A stretch of DNA of 64,000 nucleotides from Phorcus lineatus (taxonomy: Eukaryota > Mollusca > Gastropoda > Trochida > Trochidae), in the NCBI GenBank assembly GCA_921293015.1, contig OV121082.1, positions 20,625,748 to 20,689,747 on the forward strand. Reading direction: 5' to 3'. The translations under genes and the position numbers were made by a program. Shown here in pieces: positions 1-11,345 of this stretch; position 1 is the first letter of the stretch, and the number at the start of each line of letters is the position of its first letter. The notes beneath the pieces were generated by a model. It saw only the letters and a list, made by a program, of their open reading frames with translations, was not told the origin of the DNA and made no database searches.

Positions 1-2290
1 GTTAACACTTGAATATGCAGTTCCACGTGCGTTGACATATCATCTGCCTAAAGCAGAGGCATGAATAAACTTTAATACGCGTTAGGACTGTAAACACAAG
101 GCACGATCGCAAATCTGTCAGTTAATAATAACCTGTAACCTTAATATCACACATCATTTAACTAGTTCATTAGATCACCACAACAAAATTATATAAATAT
201 ATGTATAACATTGTGAATATAAACATTCACGTAGCTTTTCTGATTGCTGTCTCAAATCTCAAGTTATTTATAACAACCAAAAACATTCATCGGAAATTTT
301 ACATCTTGACTTTCTGTGACTTCAGATCAAAGCGTTCTCAAAAGCAATTTTTCTATGAAGCATTGTCTGAGAAGCAAGGCATATTGACTGTATATTTTGA
401 ATTGTAACCGAAAAAAACACGAGCTTTTTAAATTAACCGCTTGGATTGTTATATTACATATTTGCCTAGTACTTAGAGTTCCCAAGGTCAGGCCTATCTA
501 ATCACGTGTAAATGCGTCTTGTCTATGATGTTTATGTCAGACATCTGAGCTATGAGAACACCTATTATTCATGAAACGTCATTCAACTGGCTCAAACGTT
601 GTTATATGCGACTTGCAGAACTTAATGTAGCATTTTATAGTCCATCTTGGTTCCAAAGATGTTGGATGGAAAGTTCAAATCGTTTAAATTTATGCGTTTC
701 CCTGGTTTTAGGACGGGTCTGGACAGTGCTCGATGGAAAGAACATAACATTCCCTAAGGAGCGAATATATAGGAGATGTGATTCAGATATGATTTTTCTT
801 CCAACAAGAATAGATTTTCGAGCTTTAGGCGGTAGCTATCTGTACGCAGTTATGAACTATGCCCTAGATTGGTTTGAAAGAATACATTATCACCGCTAAT
901 GTAAGATAGGATAAACTGGTGACGTTTATACACATTTGAGATTTAAACTAAAAATATGAATGGAAGGCAAAATAAGCTTTGTTATTCCAATTGGTATATA
1001 TCCAATATTTAGAGAAGGCAAACACGTTTCTCCCTGACCATGCTATTGCAGTTTTGATATTCTTATCACAATTTTCCTTTGTGAGTCGTAAGTGGATATT
1101 TTTTGGATATGTAAAGCAAATAAATTTACTTGATTTGAATCAATAAGACAAGGAACAAGAATTCAAGGTGATTTTTTAAAATTTAACGAAGTGATTGTGT
1201 AGCCGTTTATATTCGATTTAAAATAAAATTTATCATGAAGTCAAATTCAATACGATCACATTGCCATTTTTTTTTAATTATGTCCTATAAATGGAGATTA
1301 TTATTGGTTATTCTTAACTTAATTGACAATCTACATGTACGTCAATTCACCCAAAGCTTGCTTTCGGTGCATACTTGCAATAGCTGCAAACGTTGTAATT
1401 GAAACATACTACACTAAGGTTTTGTGTCCAATCTGTGATAATACTATCATTCATTTTCCTTACCTAGAATTGGGAATAGTATACGATTCTGTCCATCTGA
1501 AGTAATGATTGTCAATTGGGTTGCAGAACCCCATTAAATTAATTTTTAATGAATTACGATAGTGAATTGATGAGGTTACATTTTTAGGTAATTGTTATAG
1601 CAGTTAGCAAATTGCCTGATCCTGATTAATAGGACTCAATCACAAATCATGATGAACTTTTTAATACGTGTAATAGAGGGGTTAGTGAAAGAGTAGAAGA
1701 TTGGTATCCATATTGGATACTTTAAAAGAGTGCTTCTGAAGACATGGTTAATTAGCAACAAAACACGCATTAAATGTAAACAAATCTCTACTAAAGTAGA
1801 CTCTAGCTTCGCCTATAAAAGTAGTATTATTTCAAAACGATAAGTTTTATTAAGCTTTATTCGTGCCATCGTATCAAATACTCTATTATGATGATGACAT
1901 ATCAAACACGCAAGTGTACATATGCGAGGAATGGAAAAATTAACGAACTGAGGATTTTGAGGAAAACCAGTCTGAAATTTGCAAGGTTAAAGATAAATTT
2001 GAATAAGTTTTTTTTTCAAATTCACACTTTAAAGCTAAATATGTTCATATTAATTCGCCAATCGTTCATTCGATCGTTCATTTAGATTCCAACACTACAA
2101 GGAAAATATTTCAATACAAAACTACGGTTAACGAAGCGGATAATGCATAAACCTTTCTAGTCTTGACACATTGAGACATATTGGGAGAGAGAGTTTAAAG
2201 TTATAATGTAAAAAGTGGTCGTGTCACATAAGCCGTAAATCCAAACTTTAGTCAAAAGAGAACAGTACCGCTCGGAATCACATGACTTCA
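1..2290. other. non-coding stretch, no gene recognised
   Basis: AT-rich sequence with scattered short open frames. The longest is 115 codons at 552-899 on the + strand. It has no recognisable domain, no membrane or signal pattern and no clear splice partners, and a frame of this size is expected by chance somewhere in 64 kb. A small direct repeat of catgacttcac sits at about 2,280-2,302. Nothing else could be supported. Confidence 0.5.
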
Positions 2291-3527
2291 CATGACTTCA
2301 CAATGTTTGACCGTGTTACGCCTCTATTGCAAGACCTTAACTTTCTCTGTTTTGGAAAGGGTATCATTTGCTTAGTGTATAATCCATGAAAAGTGCTAAT
2401 CCTTTCTAACCCCTGTCCTAATACCAATCACTACGGAAGCTCCAATAAAACGACCAGCATATGCTAATTGTTCCAAGATTCATGTGCAAATCCAATGGCT
2501 ATAGATTTACCTCGCACAGGTGACCATAATTATAGACCATTCGTCCTCAAAGGGAGGCTGGCTACAAAATGTTGAAGTATTAAAGGGACAGAAGTATGAT
2601 GTTTAGATAAATGAAATGATCTTATTAAAACAGAAATAAATACTTCAAATTGCAAGGCACTGTTTTTAAATCAAAAGAAGCAGTTTCGAAACGAACGTAA
2701 AATTATCGGTTAAGCAAATATTTCCTTCCTCAAATTATCAAAAAGGGTTCACACAATAGTGGCCGCCAGTGATTTTTGCTTTTTCTTAGATTAAGTACTT
2801 ATGTATTTTCAGATGAGATGTAACTTTAGTTCTGAATTTGCCTCCCCTTATAGATGAGGAAAATCACACATGATTATAAAAAAATATTATTTGTAAGTAA
2901 CCTTTCAAAAATTATTCTAAGTTGGTGTTTTTCTGTCGAGGTATTGCGATATCGATAGTGACGTATGCAGAAGAAACAACTTTAAGCCAGTATAAGATAA
3001 ATCAAACATGAATTAAAATCTTAAAGAAATAAAACAATGATATTTGTAAAATATTTGATTATTATAAAAACATTAATTTCTTTTAAAATATGGAATAAAT
3101 CGACACTTAATTAAATAAGATTAAAAAAACAAAGTGCTATATTACGAGAGGATAGCAGAGAACTTCACAATCAAGTTATGGTGATTTCATTGGTTTCTCA
3201 GGTTAATGAGTAAAATGCATATTAAATTACTTGCACCTCTTCAGAAATTACTTTACCAAAACATTCAAAGAGTTACACTGATCCCTTCAAATACCTAACG
3301 TTTGGACACACATAGTTATATCTACAAACTTGCTACAAAAAAGGACAACCTTTGTCATCATGTAACCCCTTTGTACGCACAGTCTCTACCTTCATTTCTT
3401 TAACAATGACGATAATCAATTTCTTCTTAAAGATCAAACGAACCAATGCCTTGTCACTATTATTACGCATCAGTTCAGGAAATAATAAAGTATGAAAGAT
3501 TGTCTCGGGACAATATGCCCGGAAGAC

Positions 3528-4425
3528 TCAGACTCTGATGAGACCATTCAGTGTGGCTTGTATCCGAGATGAGAATAACACCTGATTGATCAGCTTCCAC
3601 CTGGAGCTAGTTATCAGTCCCCTGCTTACTGTTTTGAAGGACTGAAAGATAGTTGTGCGACTGTGCCTGTAAGTCTGATCCGTCTTTACAAAATCTCTAT
3701 AGACTTTCACGTTGTCGACAAACTTCAGGAATGTTTTCAGTCAGTTACGGTAGACTTTCAAATCGAAACAAAGATTTCATTGTGATTTGTTGATCCGTCT
3801 TTACAAAACTGTAAAGAGGGTCACGCCATCTATACACTTCAGGAATATTTTCAAAATCAGTTATTGTAGACTTTCAAATCGACGCACTCCAAGGATTTCA
3901 TTTGGCTGTGTTGATTCGTAAAGTTTCTTTATCAGTTTGGCAAGACAAGGAGCTTAAGACATAGATGCAAAGACTAATTTGATTGTTTGTCTTCAGGTAG
4001 TTGCATATCAAACGACAACTGTCAATATGACCAGGGCCTCCTTTCACAAAGCCCTAAGGTGATCGTAAGTCCTTAAGGTAACCTTAGTGCAATGTTAAAG
4101 TATGGGAGTTAAGGTTAACCTTAGTTAAGGTTGTGAGAATAACATCTGGTTGAACAGCCTCGATCTGGAGCTGGTTACCAGTTCCCTGCTGACCATTGAC
4201 GCATTTCGAAAAACTGCTTACTGGGCAACTGTTCGTGAAAGTCAAATTCATCTTAACAAAACTCTATATAGTGTCATGCTATCTATACACATTCAGTTTC
4301 TGTCGACTTTCAAATCGAAAGACTTCAAGGATTTCATTGGTTGTGTTGATTCGTAAAAGTTTCTCAATCAACCTGACATATAAACACAGATGTGAAGACT
4401 GAGCTGATTGGCTCTGTTCAGGTTA
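3528..4425. repeat. local tandem duplication inside unit A
   Basis: The stretch from about 3,540 to 3,990 recurs, diverged, from about 4,130 to 4,425. Shared landmarks in order are gagaataacac, ctggagctggttacc-like, actttcaaatcga, aaggatttcatt and gtgttgattcgtaaa. A single corresponding copy lies at 13,085-13,450 in unit B. The two copies are separated by a short interspersed repeat at 4,021-4,135. No continuous coding frame spans either copy. Confidence 0.6.
4021..4135. repeat. short interspersed repeat (cctttcacaaagccct type)
   Basis: The sequence begins with a ggcctcctttcacaaagccct-like segment followed by repeated aaggttaaccttag words, giving partial self-complementarity. Motifs of this kind, with a 'tttcacaaag' core and a 'cttaag' palindrome, recur widely in mollusc genomes as small non-autonomous elements as I recall. 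It lies exactly between the two local tandem copies, consistent with insertion at their junction. Class and ends are not resolved. Confidence 0.35.
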
Positions 4426-5336
4426 TTATTGTCATTGACATACGATTTTCTTTAACTATTAAGCAGTGAACTCATTGGCATGTTTTATTAATTAAAACCT
4501 TGATGTAAGATGATGACCTTTACATTCACTTTATTCATTTTTCACGCCGTCACTTAACATCCAGCACGAGAGACGTATTGGAAGAAATCTAGTCTGTAAA
4601 AACTCATTTTTTAACCTTTGACAGAGTACAGATTATTTTATCAAGAAATTGTTTATAAAAATAACGTAATCCTTTGGTCCATTTTGGTAATACATATACA
4701 TTAATCATTTAGTTAACCCTATACTTTTGAATAAATCTATTATTCGCAAAATGTGTTTGTTGGTATTTACATAAGATACGATTTGAATGTGACATATCAT
4801 TAATCTGAATGTAATATGCAAATGCATCCAATTATATCAAATAAAGGATTATTCTACTAATCATATTACAAGGAAAGGTCGTAGACAACGACTGAGGTGA
4901 TAATTGTCACAACAAAGTCTTCATTGATATTCCGATATAATATTATGCAATATGCATTCTCAGCGATACCAGCATATCTTGACCTATACACCTCACATGG
5001 TCAGATTGACATTACAGACAAAAAATGTTATGTCCAAATTTCTATTTTAGTGCTATTGTTTTTTAGGGATTTTTTATGTCATAGTGTAATATCCAAATAC
5101 AAGTAATATTCATTTTCTCTTTATATGTTCTTTTCTCGTTATATGTTATTAGTTCTGATCAGCAATAACACTGAAGTCATGGAAACCTCGCGGAGGGTCG
5201 CTGAGTACCTTAATGCTACCTTGATTTATTTAGAAAAGTGCTTGGAAGTAGTTGGCATAGTTTTCCTTCGATATTGGAAGTTTGGCAGGGTTTTTTATAT
5301 AGGCAGTAGCACGTTTTTTAGAATATAAAACGTTTC

Positions 5337-5367
5337 TCCCCCTCCCCCCCCCCCCCCCCCCCTCCCA
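5337..5367. repeat. poly-C tract
   Basis: A nearly pure run of about 25 cytosines (5,337-5,367, interrupted by t) in AT-rich surroundings. It is a simple homopolymer, prone to length change and sequencing error. Confidence 0.9.
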
Positions 5368-6361
5368 ATAACTTAAGTTTATGCCAGATGTATTATGTTC
5401 AGAGCGTTAAAGTATCTGATTATTCAATCCTATTAATTTTTGGGAAAACTTTTTGATCATTTAAGGTAAGAGATTGGATTCGCATAGTTTGCATGTGGTG
5501 ACTTTATAAATCTAAAGGAGAGAGCTACTGCCCCTATAATTAAATTAGGTTATAACAACGATGTATAAAGATAAATAAGTTAACAAAAATCTTTCATGAG
5601 CGACATTGTATGCTTGCACAATGTTAATTTAAAAAATGCAATTTAAAAAAACGATCAAGACCACGTCACACAATAATTGAACATCGTCAATCTCATCTTG
5701 AAAATATTTGGAAATTTTTTAGGTTTAACCGTTTGGTTGTACAATCATCATATTCACACAAACTTGTTTCTAAAAAGAAAAAAATAGAACAATCCGGCAT
5801 TCAACTGAAGTCCCACTCCCCGATCGAGTTTGACATTTTTATGCTATGGAAGTGGAATACACAAGTATTCAGATGTGTTCCCTTTATATTTCTTATTCTT
5901 ATCATAATTCGAATCATCAAGGAATAGTGCTCTGGTGTTGTTTAGACCTTGACCAATCAGGAGTAATGCAGGAAATGAAAGGAACATATGAGGCTCTTAT
6001 TAAATGAACACCCGATTATACATCGTCATCAGGTTTACATCTTGGGAGCAACCTAGTCGTCAGGTTCAAAGGAATCTATGTTTATACAGTTATGTGGTTT
6101 AGTGATCCATTCCACTTATCGGCCCATGTAGTAAATTCAAAACAAGTAACTTTCATTTAAAATTTGAAAATTAAGCAATTTTGTAAGGTGCTCTAAAAGG
6201 AAATTTAATTTAATTGAAGAGCAGACAAACGTTAAGTAAAAACAAGGAGAAGTCAACATATCGAACCAACACAGACATATACTAGCGTTTTCCAATAAGT
6301 TAAATGGAATGGAAGAGACAAGTTGGTTTTCTTTGCGATTAGGTGTACCATTATCATGGTG

Positions 6362-6403
6362 ATCACTGCCCTGGGCTGCTCTGTCTTCTAAATGAAGATG
6401 GAA
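6362..6403. other. hyper-conserved 42-base block of the duplication, copy A
   Basis: These 42 bases are identical to 15,102-15,143, although the surrounding duplicated sequence has diverged heavily. On the - strand a pyrimidine-rich tract ending in tag precedes an open frame reading KTEQPRAVITMIM in both copies, and the three differences just beyond the identical core that fall in this frame are all synonymous. On the + strand the frame ITALGCSVF ends at a conserved stop. It could be a small exon on either strand or a regulatory element. Neither product is recognised. Confidence 0.4.
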
Positions 6404-8719
6404 CAGAAGGTACAGACAGGCTGGTAGTTACCACAGGAAACAGATAGGTAACTCCCGAGTGCGGAAATGAGGAATGGTGTTCAACTTTACTTTCCCTAAA
6501 TTTTGTCTCTTGGATAAATAAGCAATATCATATATCCCGATCATATGGAAAAACATATTTCAAGTCACGGTATATTGATTATTTTATGACTTATTACTGC
6601 AGCTCCAATCGTTGAGGGAATTATCAATAAACAACTATTCTGATTAACCTATTTCTTGGAACATTCAGAGCTTAACATATAATGCGTCATAATGTAGCAA
6701 ACTGTGACAGGGCCTGGGTTATGAAATTAATAATGATAAATACAGTATATTCCATACGTAAGGCAACCCGGATTCATAAGGAACATATGTTTCAAGACTT
6801 TAAAACTTCAAAAACTTTATATCGGTCTTATCAACATCGAAAGCTTCAGATTTTAATAAAGAAGTTGAAATCCATAAACGATGCAATTCCTCATTACACA
6901 AACTACTTCATGTAACTCGTAGATATCTGGATTGGTGTAAGGTACCCGATTCACAACAACACAAATGACATAAAACAATTGTGATGTAGCATACTTTTAT
7001 ACAAAACTGGAAAACCCATGTGAAAGAGAAGAAAGGATAAGATGGATTGAGAATGCGTATTGAATCTCAATAACAAAAACTATCAACAAGGAATGGAACT
7101 GACAATATTGAGTTTCACAGCTGTGATAACTAAATCGTTTATAGTAAGTGTAACATGTATATTATATTTAGAGATTGAAAGCTAGGACCTACAGGCCTCT
7201 GAGAATGTTTCTCGACTTAATGATAATGGCAACGGTAACCTAGTATACTATCATGGAATGGCAATCTTTACACTGCGGATAATATTGGTAGAAAGATTTA
7301 GATGTTTTTACTTTTAATGGCAACAACTTATCAAATCAGATATGAATTCATATGCTTATTTACCGATAAAGCTTAAGGTGTCAACTCAGCAAACATATAC
7401 TTGTATTTCAGGATTGCTTTTTGGTCAATAAAGATTCCCTAAATTCTTATCTAACCATTATTTGTTTTTCTTCTTGAATACGTAATTCAATCAAACATAC
7501 CCTTATTTATTGCAGAAAATCTCCGAAAGTCTCGATTTGATCGCTAGGCATGTTCAGTTATTGATATCACAACAGAATATTTGCTTTTTCGATGCATTTC
7601 TTGAAGCATGATTACTTCATAGACGGTCCTTTCAGTATCATAATGTTTTCTTGCCTAGGCAATTAGGCAATTTTATATGTTTATTCTTTTATGAGATCAT
7701 TTAATTATTGTTCTTTCACTAAAAGAATAACAATTTACCTTTACTTTCTTGATTTGAGGTTTGTTTCTTCCAAAAAGCTTATGTTTATATCTACACTTAC
7801 CTGCGTAATGATACAGTTATTATTATATATTACCTTATTGAGTTGTGCACTTTACTCGGTAAATTTGAACACGGTTGGTAACATTTGTAAACAAACACAC
7901 CTTTTGATAAGATTTCAAGACATCCATAAGGTAAATATTTAAAAATTAACATAATTTACAATCAAACAGTCCTGTATCTGTTGCTGGACTACTTATCTTG
8001 ATGAATTCTCAGTTGTAGACCTTATATAGTAATACCTATGAAAATGAAATCTTGAAGTTCAAATAATTCTTAGAATATTTTCGACCTGACGATAACAAAG
8101 GTATTTTGATCTAAATATTAATAGTTATATATTTATTTGGTTAATATCCGAATAAAAAACCTTTTACAAGAAAATAATAGTTTTCCGAAGATTTTAGACC
8201 TTTCTCTTATTTTTCCGTTTGTATTTACTTTCTAACTGATGTTTTGAAAGATTTCCATACCCGTGTTTTGGTGGCGAAAAGACGTAACACAGATAACAGT
8301 AGGAAATTGTTTAACTTTTTAACAAGCAGGGTACAATTTTGGATTATAGTAAGAGAGCAGAATAATACAAATAATACTGCAGTGAATCTTTTTATAAAAA
8401 AACGACGTATATGCACAATGTGATAACAAAACATTACCCTAACAGAAACCATACGGAGTTCGATATCAGTAGTCAGTTAAATAGAATATTAACTTAAGAA
8501 GAATAATTATTTGCTATATTTTTCTCAGTCCATATTTCAAAAGCTCGTTTAGCTACTGCTACATTAATACATTTCACTTATATCATGAGATGTTGAATTC
8601 GACAAACAATTGTATAGGGTATGTGTGAAGCATAGCACTAAATTTAAATGAATTAACAGAAGAGTAGCTTTTCACTGAACCCCAGTATGATCATTTTAAA
8701 AAGGAATAACACTGTGGAT

Positions 8720-8908
8720 GCAGTCAAGGACTCACTCAAAATGTCAGGCACTTAATGGATCTTTGTTATAAAAGATGAAGAGAGATCAAATGAAAGTCAA
8801 CTATACTTGATTGAATCCTTTAGCTCATTTTCTTCAGTAAGAGGCTGTCAAACTAGGTCGTTATTTCACATGAATGCAGTTGTTCCTACAGATGTATCTA
8901 GAAAATGA
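8720..8908 (+). pseudogene. conserved exon-like frame of unit A, broken by a stop
   Basis: This frame matches 16,313-16,495 and 17,884-18,060 at the peptide level. The shared pattern is AVKD..KMS..(Q)WIF.IKD.ER followed by SSFSS.RG.QTRSLF. The copy here has an in-frame taa just before the tryptophan, where the other two read caa, and terminates with tga at 8,906. All three copies have a cag acceptor-like triplet directly upstream. The W-hydrophobic-EE pattern loosely recalls exon 4 of the intact receptor at 27,637, but the intron phase differs. The assignment to that family is therefore only a suggestion. Confidence 0.35.
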
Positions 8909-9470
8909 CAACTCATGCATGCATCTCATCATTTTAGACAGGAATTAGACCGTCAGACTTATTCTGTTTGCAGACATATTCACATTGACACAATAATCTG
9001 ATTTTCTGTGGTCTCTTTACCTTTGTCTTTAAAGTTCCTTTAAAGATCGGAAATTTCCCAATCATTACTTCGCAAATGATTAAAGAAACGAGTATGTATA
9101 TAATGAAAAGAAATTGTACAAATGAAATACCTTTGTGAAGTTCATGAAACATATTGTCTTAATGTCAGACAGAACCAAAATACTGAAATACTATGTCCGA
9201 TGAAACTGTCTGCAATGATATTGAGAAAAGCAAGTGTGTGATCATAACGATGACATTTTGAAAAATATAAATCTTTAGTCCTGTTTAACTTTACAAAATC
9301 CGATTTTTTATTTCGAACAAAAATCAATTATGACAAATAAGATAGAAAAACAACATGAGAACAACTTCGAAGGCTTTGAAATAGATGCATTTTTTGTTTA
9401 ACGTTTGCAACTGGTATGAGATTGTGATCTTAAAAATCATTTACCGATTTCGTGTATTTAGTGATCCCAA

Positions 9471-9609
9471 GTCTCAATATGTTCTTAAAGCAAAAAACCA
9501 TTCTTGGAGTTCCAAAGAACATTTTGGCACTGGCATTGGCGTGTTTAGCTGCACATTGCTATTTGACTTTGTTTTGCAACAATTTGTCCCCAATAAATCC
9601 TTAACATGA
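9471..9609 (+). pseudogene. possible relic of ionotropic-receptor exon 7, unit A
   Basis: The frame reads SQYVLKAKNHSWSSKEHFGT and then GIGVFSC before stopping at 9,607-9,609. It aligns with the unit B piece at 18,429, which keeps the S1-type motif APDGYW, and with exon 7 of the intact receptor at 29,780 (EPPDGQWG..DGRWTGQIG). Here APDG has become AKNH, but the downstream (F/W)-T-G-x-I-G pattern is still visible. No transmembrane exon follows in the expected place, so it is a fragment at best. Confidence 0.4.
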
Positions 9610-9800
9610 ATTATTATGGACAGAACACAGGATTTAAAACATGAAGTCCAAATATGAAATTACTTTATGTGCTATCATTCCCACAAACAAATCATCTCAC
9701 TTAAAGCATGTGTAAGCATAACAATGCATGTGTTGGATTTACAATCAACAATTTCTAATAATGACTAAGATATGAACAGGAAGAAAAATGTATTAAAAAG

Positions 9801-9875
9801 AGACTAATTATGTCACTGTCTGTGAACAGATCGAAAATCCGAGACAAGAATCTCATACATGGTAATTTCACAGAA
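9801..9875 (+). pseudogene. conserved block, possibly relic of receptor S1 exon (unit A)
   Basis: The frame reads RLIMSLSVNRSKIRDKNLIH and then GNFTE. It is over 90% identical by eye to 19,062-19,136, while flanks are far less alike. Looser copies lie at about 10,720 and 20,001 (MSQSVTRQKI). An M-S-x-S-V-x-R-like string followed by charged residues resembles the S1 segment of IRs (compare ADMTGSVLGKDLHR in the intact gene), but the match is weak. It could instead be a conserved non-coding element. Confidence 0.3.
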
Positions 9876-10222
9876 TATAATTTGGGTATAATAAAGAAGC
9901 GCACGATAGAGTTGCTGTCATCGGGCTCTTAGGTTCTTATCATTTCTATACAGAAATATATTGAATAATCAATAGCAATAATAATTGATAATATCAGTCA
10001 TAAGTGATGCGTTTGATGAATTGAATAAATGTAAAAGTTACACACGTAAACTATCAATAATATTGCATTAATATAACCTTGTCATATGTTTAGTGCAACT
10101 CCTATAAATGTCAACTTGAACATATTGTACAAAATAATTATTTTTATTACTTTTACTTTCAAATGAATTCGCAACTGTTGATCATTATGTCCTTATGTTT
10201 TATATCATACACATGTACATGT

Positions 10223-10234
10223 TCATGTCAATGA
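10223..10234. repeat. SINE target-site duplication, left
   Basis: tcatgtcaatga, repeated exactly at 10,548-10,559 on the other side of the SINE. Confidence 0.9.
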
Positions 10235-10547
10235 GGGGGCGGGATAGCGCAGTGGTTAGCGCGTTCGGCTTCCGATCAAGAGGTTCGTGGTTCGAATCAC
10301 GCCAGGGGCACGGCAACTCTGTCTGCATTAGAGAACTGATCTACACGCAGTCAGGTTTGGGTGCAATGCTACACTGAATATCAGCGCAACACCACCCATG
10401 GTTCGCTAGTTCCAGCCGATGCTCGCAGGTTTCACCGCAATGCATACCCACAAAGGTGTTGCGGGCTTTCTCCCTGCCATAATACTAGCAGCCGCAATAT
10501 AAGTGAAATAATCTTAAAAGCGGCGTTAAACACCAACTCACCTCACC
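10235..10547 (+). mobile_element. tRNA-derived SINE with 12-bp target-site duplications
   Basis: The 5' head is tRNA-like: GATAGCGCAGTGGTTAGCGCG corresponds to the A box region (shown here as tagcgcagtggttagcgcg) and ggttcgaatcacg to the B box. These are internal RNA polymerase III promoter parts. A body of about 200 bases follows, ending in a short ctcacctcacc repeat tail. The 12-base word tcatgtcaatga occurs immediately before (10,223-10,234) and after (10,548-10,559). That perfect target-site duplication fixes both ends and implies a fairly recent insertion. The same family occurs at 21,355, 38,846 and 57,717. Confidence 0.92.
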
Positions 10548-10559
10548 TCATGTCAATGA
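10548..10559. repeat. SINE target-site duplication, right
   Basis: Exact copy of 10,223-10,234. Confidence 0.9.
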
Positions 10560-10804
10560 AGAGAAGAATGATACAATAAACATCTAATCAACAGCGGTAC
10601 AAAAGTAATAATTTCATAGGAAAGTGAGAAGAGCATGATTGAACCTATAACCTCCATTCGATTTCTCTTTGGTGAATGCTAAATGTTGATATATGGACAC
10701 ATGTTTGGAATAGGACCTCAATATGCCACAGTCAAGGACCAGACAGTACACTATCAGACTGACTTAGACGGTAATAGCAAAGATGTCCTTTGAGAACACG
10801 ATTA

Positions 10805-10890
10805 AAGGGTAGGATATAGCAGGAGTTCAAAATGTCCAGAGCTAATTACCCTCTGATAGTTTGGGTTCGAATCCCGCAAGGACTTTGTCA
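10805..10890 (+). repeat. tRNA-like B-box block, copy A
   Basis: Contains gggttcgaatcccg, a perfect B-box/T-arm core, following an agggtaggatatagcaggagttc segment. The same block recurs at 20,090-20,172 in unit B with few changes. No intact tRNA cloverleaf could be drawn: no matching acceptor stem or anticodon arm is visible. It is best read as a decayed tRNA-derived element carried along by the segmental duplication. Confidence 0.45.
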
Positions 10891-11114
10891 CGAAAATGGG
10901 CTTGTTATGTATCTTTATAAAGTTTGTCCATGCAATTATAATTTTACATTTGTTAATTTTAACCAGCTTTCACCTTTACAAGTATTGATACTTTCATCTG
11001 TTCCTAACAATAGGGAACATTTTAGATTCTAAAGACATTTAAATTGCTTGTCTATTCATTAGACTTTTGAAACAAAATAGTGTCCTTTCTGGTTTTAAAC
11101 AGGACAACCACTTG

Positions 11115-11345
11115 ACTCAAATATGGTGTTGGGGTACTCAAGCTGGACAGGTTGACAAATAGAGGCCAGTAAAATTAAAACCTGTCGTCATTCCCTATAC
11201 CTTTCTTTCAATCTTTTCCTTCATCCTTTCGAAACCCTTTTCTCTTTGATCTGTCCATTCTATTTTGGGTAAATTTCATCCACATGTTTGAGAACTAACA
11301 CATGTTGAAAACACGTTAACATTTCCTCAATTGCCAAGAAATTCC
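11115..11345 (+). repeat. interspersed repeat, 'ctcaagctggacag' family
   Basis: Shares ordered landmarks with 22,130-22,400: gg(t/g)gnaccCAAGCTGGACA near the start, then tttca(a/c)..ttttc, a tgatccgtc/ctgtccat segment, ttcatc(c/t)acatgtt(t/c)g and gttgaaa.a(c)gt near the end. Both copies are + oriented. No coding frame is present. The copy is not explained by the segmental duplication, because 22,130 lies outside unit B. It is a dispersed element of unknown class. Confidence 0.5.

Larger units (their letters stand above)
2300..11000. repeat. segmental duplication unit A (about 9 kb)
   Basis: This block is colinear with 11,700-20,250. Matching anchors, read directly in both copies, include about 2,440/11,815, 2,540/11,885, 3,520/13,080, 4,870/13,870, 6,362/15,102, 7,170/15,860, 8,720/17,884, 9,801/19,060 and 10,680/19,930. 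Their order and orientation are preserved and the offset stays near 9 kb. Identity is patchy: long diverged stretches surround short blocks that are nearly identical. This is an old tandem duplication. The SINE at 10,235 has no counterpart in unit B, so it inserted afterwards. Confidence 0.75.

Noticed and set aside
552..899. 115-codon open frame on the + strand
   Set aside because: No recognisable domain, no paralogue in the window, no splice context; a frame this long is expected by chance in 64 kb.
10195..10579. Open frames across the SINE
   Set aside because: They come from SINE sequence; similar frames appear in the copy at 38,846-39,163.
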